Part shown: piece after piece, positions 4,102 through 5,337 of the stretch
Numbering within the stretch: the stretch's first letter is position 1
Layout: each line of letters starts with the position of its first letter
NCBI GenBank assembly: GCA_002067565.1
Contig: MVQZ01000221.1
Location: 1 to 5,337 of the forward strand
Direction of reading: 5' to 3'
From: Methanobacterium sp. PtaU1.Bin242
GTDB lineage: Archaea > Methanobacteriota > Methanobacteria > Methanobacteriales > Methanobacteriaceae
DNA length: 5,337 nucleotides
Made by a program: the position numbers and the translations under genes
The notes under the pieces: generated by a model
The model's database searches: none
Told to the model about the DNA's origin: nothing
The model's input: only the letters and a program-made list of their open reading frames with translations

Positions 4102-4929
4102 ATGTACTGTCCAAACTGTGGAAATGAAATTGAAAGGGGTAGATTCTGTCCCAATTGTGGCCAAGATATTGAACCTGCTGTACCAATGGATGAAGATCGC
4201 TTTGAAGAAAACGTAGATCGCTTTGATGAAAGCATGGAGCCAGTTAAAAGCCCAACAAGTAAATATTCCGTAAATGAATTTGTCAGTGACACCATACAAA
4301 AGGGTTCTTCTGGAGAAACCTTTGAACTGGAAAATAAGTACATGTTAAACGTGAACCTCAACGGAAAGGTATGGGCCAAGAAAGGGGCCATGGTAGCCTA
4401 TAACGGTGATGTGAAATTCAGTAGAGAAGGAACAATGGAACATGGTCTGGATAAATTTGTAAAAAAGGCTGTTACTGGAGAAGCAAGCACTCTGATGAAA
4501 ATGAAAGGAAGAGGTCAGGTTTATCTGGCGGATTCTGGTAAAGAAGTCACTGTTTTAAATCTCCAAAATGATAAAATATACGTTAACGGCAACGATCTGC
4601 TGGCCTTTGAAGATAGAATCGATTGGGATATAAAAATGACAGCCACCACTTCTGGTATGATGTCAGGAGGACTTTTTAACATCCGTTTGCAGGGAACCGG
4701 TATGGTGGCCATAACCACTCATTACACACCAGTTACCATGGTAGTAACTCCAGATAAAACAATCTACACCGACCCCAACGCAACCGTCGCCTGGTCCGGT
4801 GGCTTAACACCATCCATAAAAACAGATATTGATTTTAAAACGTTATTAGGAAAAGATAGTGGTGAAACTTTCCAGATGAAGTTTAGAGGTCATGGATTTG
4901 TAATTGTTCAGCCCTATGAAGAAAGATAA
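4102..4929 (+). CDS. AIM24-family protein with N-terminal zinc ribbon
   Basis: A 275-residue protein. Residues 1-20 form a zinc ribbon with Cys3, Cys6, Cys16 and Cys19 (CPNC and CPNC pairs). An acidic linker (about 21-65) follows, containing two copies of a seven-residue unit (DRFEENV, DRFDESM) from an 11-base repeat GATCGCTTTGA at 4195 and 4216. From about 70 to the end it is beta-rich and matches the AIM24 family (TIGR00266/PF01987), including WAKKGAMVAY (91-100), a Gly-rich middle and the closing GHGFVIVQP. The family occurs in bacteria, archaea and eukaryotes (yeast Aim24 is mitochondrial) and has a TRAP-like fold; its biochemical role in archaea is not known to me. There is no signal peptide or membrane segment, so it should be cytoplasmic. 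ATG at 4102 has AGGAG (4091-4095) six nt upstream. It stands alone, converging on the membrane protein gene to its right. Confidence 0.88.
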   Translation: MYCPNCGNEIERGRFCPNCGQDIEPAVPMDEDRFEENVDRFDESMEPVKSPTSKYSVNEFVSDTIQKGSSGETFELENKYMLNVNLNGKVWAKKGAMVAYNGDVKFSREGTMEHGLDKFVKKAVTGEASTLMKMKGRGQVYLADSGKEVTVLNLQNDKIYVNGNDLLAFEDRIDWDIKMTATTSGMMSGGLFNIRLQGTGMVAITTHYTPVTMVVTPDKTIYTDPNATVAWSGGLTPSIKTDIDFKTLLGKDSGETFQMKFRGHGFVIVQPYEER

Positions 4930-4963
4930 ACAAATAAATTAAAATAATCCACCATAAAATCAA

Positions 4964-4981
4964 TTTTTTTATATATTTTTC
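4964..4981 (+). terminator. Oligo-T terminator after the AIM24 gene
   Basis: T7 (4964-4970), ATATA and T5 (4976-4980) begin about 35 nt after the stop codon at 4929. This fits archaeal oligo-T termination and would insulate this transcript from the convergent gene. The 113-bp gap also has shorter A-runs (for instance 4983-4988) that could serve the leftward transcript. Confidence 0.6.
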
Positions 4982-5042
4982 TTAAAAATTATCTTAATAA
5001 TAGATCCTTAAAATTAAATAATATTGAAATTTTTAAAACAAA

Positions 5043-5337
5043 TCAAACCACACTAATGGCTGGTAACAAGAAATATAAGGTTATCACCCAGAGAAAAACT
5101 GTTAACAAAGGTCTTAAGAGAGTGTTAAGGACAAATTTCTCTATAATACCAGAATAAATATGGTTAATAGCAGAAAATGTTAAAAATATTAAAAGAACCA
5201 TGTATATAGAGGTATATGCAAAAAATCCCCAGTTAAGTAATAAAGCTATAATCATACATACAGTTAATGCCAGGAAGTGTAATGTTGACTGGCGGTGATA
5301 AGCCCCACCTTCACCATACCCTGATACTTCTGAAGCA
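5043..5337 (-). CDS. Membrane protein, C-terminal part (cut by window end), family unknown
   Basis: The reading frame is open from the window edge to TGA at 5045-5043, giving 97 visible C-terminal residues. The first 18 are polar and glycine-rich (SGYGEGGAYHRQS), and the rest is strongly hydrophobic with about three membrane segments near residues 19-38, 41-64 and 69-95. A methionine at 5255 could be taken as a start, but it falls inside the first hydrophobic segment, has no Shine-Dalgarno site, and the sequence before it reads as normal protein, so the gene most likely begins outside the window. I do not recognise the family. It runs toward the AIM24 gene, tail to tail. Confidence 0.75.
   Translation of the reverse strand, partial: ASEVSGYGEGGAYHRQSTLHFLALTVCMIIALLLNWGFFAYTSIYMVLLIFLTFSAINHIYSGIIEKFVLNTLLRPLLTVFLWVITLYFLLPAISVV

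Noticed and set aside
5043..5255. A complete 70-residue membrane protein starting at 5255
   Set aside because: The reading frame stays open to the window edge with protein-like sequence, and the methionine lies inside a membrane segment, so this is probably the tail of a larger protein.

Overview
The window looks like chromosomal DNA from a methanogenic archaeon of the Methanobacteriales, most likely a mesophilic Methanobacterium-like species. The evidence is archaeal gene content (an Sm-like protein, ribosomal protein eL37, an MCT-1-like PUA protein and the F420/riboflavin deformylase ArfB), archaeal TATA-type promoters, oligo-T terminators, AT-rich intergenic DNA, and the gene order lsm, rpl37e, Toprim protein, purF, which I recall from Methanothermobacter thermautotrophicus (MTH649 back to MTH646).

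Left half (1-2021, all minus strand): lsm, rpl37e and a Toprim/coiled-coil protein form a compact operon read right to left, with a strong TATA box in front of lsm. The Toprim start codon directly abuts the rpl37e stop. purF, cut off by the window start, lies about 120 bp further on and appears to have its own promoter and a TTG start. The theme is RNA binding and translation next to the first committed step of purine synthesis.

Middle (2022-2601): about 580 bp without a conventional gene, and the most interesting part. It holds a 69-nt long-arm hairpin (2254-2322), three smaller inverted repeats beside it, a second copy of the lsm promoter core (the same 11-mer) and a double A7 tract that reads as a double T7 terminator on the minus strand. 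Together these outline a possible structured non-coding RNA of about 200 nt, on the minus strand upstream of lsm. The region also has a 12-codon mini-ORF with a good ribosome binding site running into a T8 tract, a repeated TTATCAAAT motif, and a separate GC-rich hairpin (2475-2500).

Right half (2602-4929, plus strand): an MCT-1-like PUA protein (possibly leaderless), ArfB, and an AIM24-family protein with an N-terminal zinc ribbon. The last is preceded by a mosaic of AT-rich direct repeats and a short inverted repeat. They are 125 and 178 bp apart, so probably separate transcription units. A convergent membrane protein gene (5043-5337, minus) enters from the right edge; only its C-terminal 97 residues are visible and I do not recognise it.

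No tRNA, rRNA, CRISPR array, insertion sequence or phage gene is visible.
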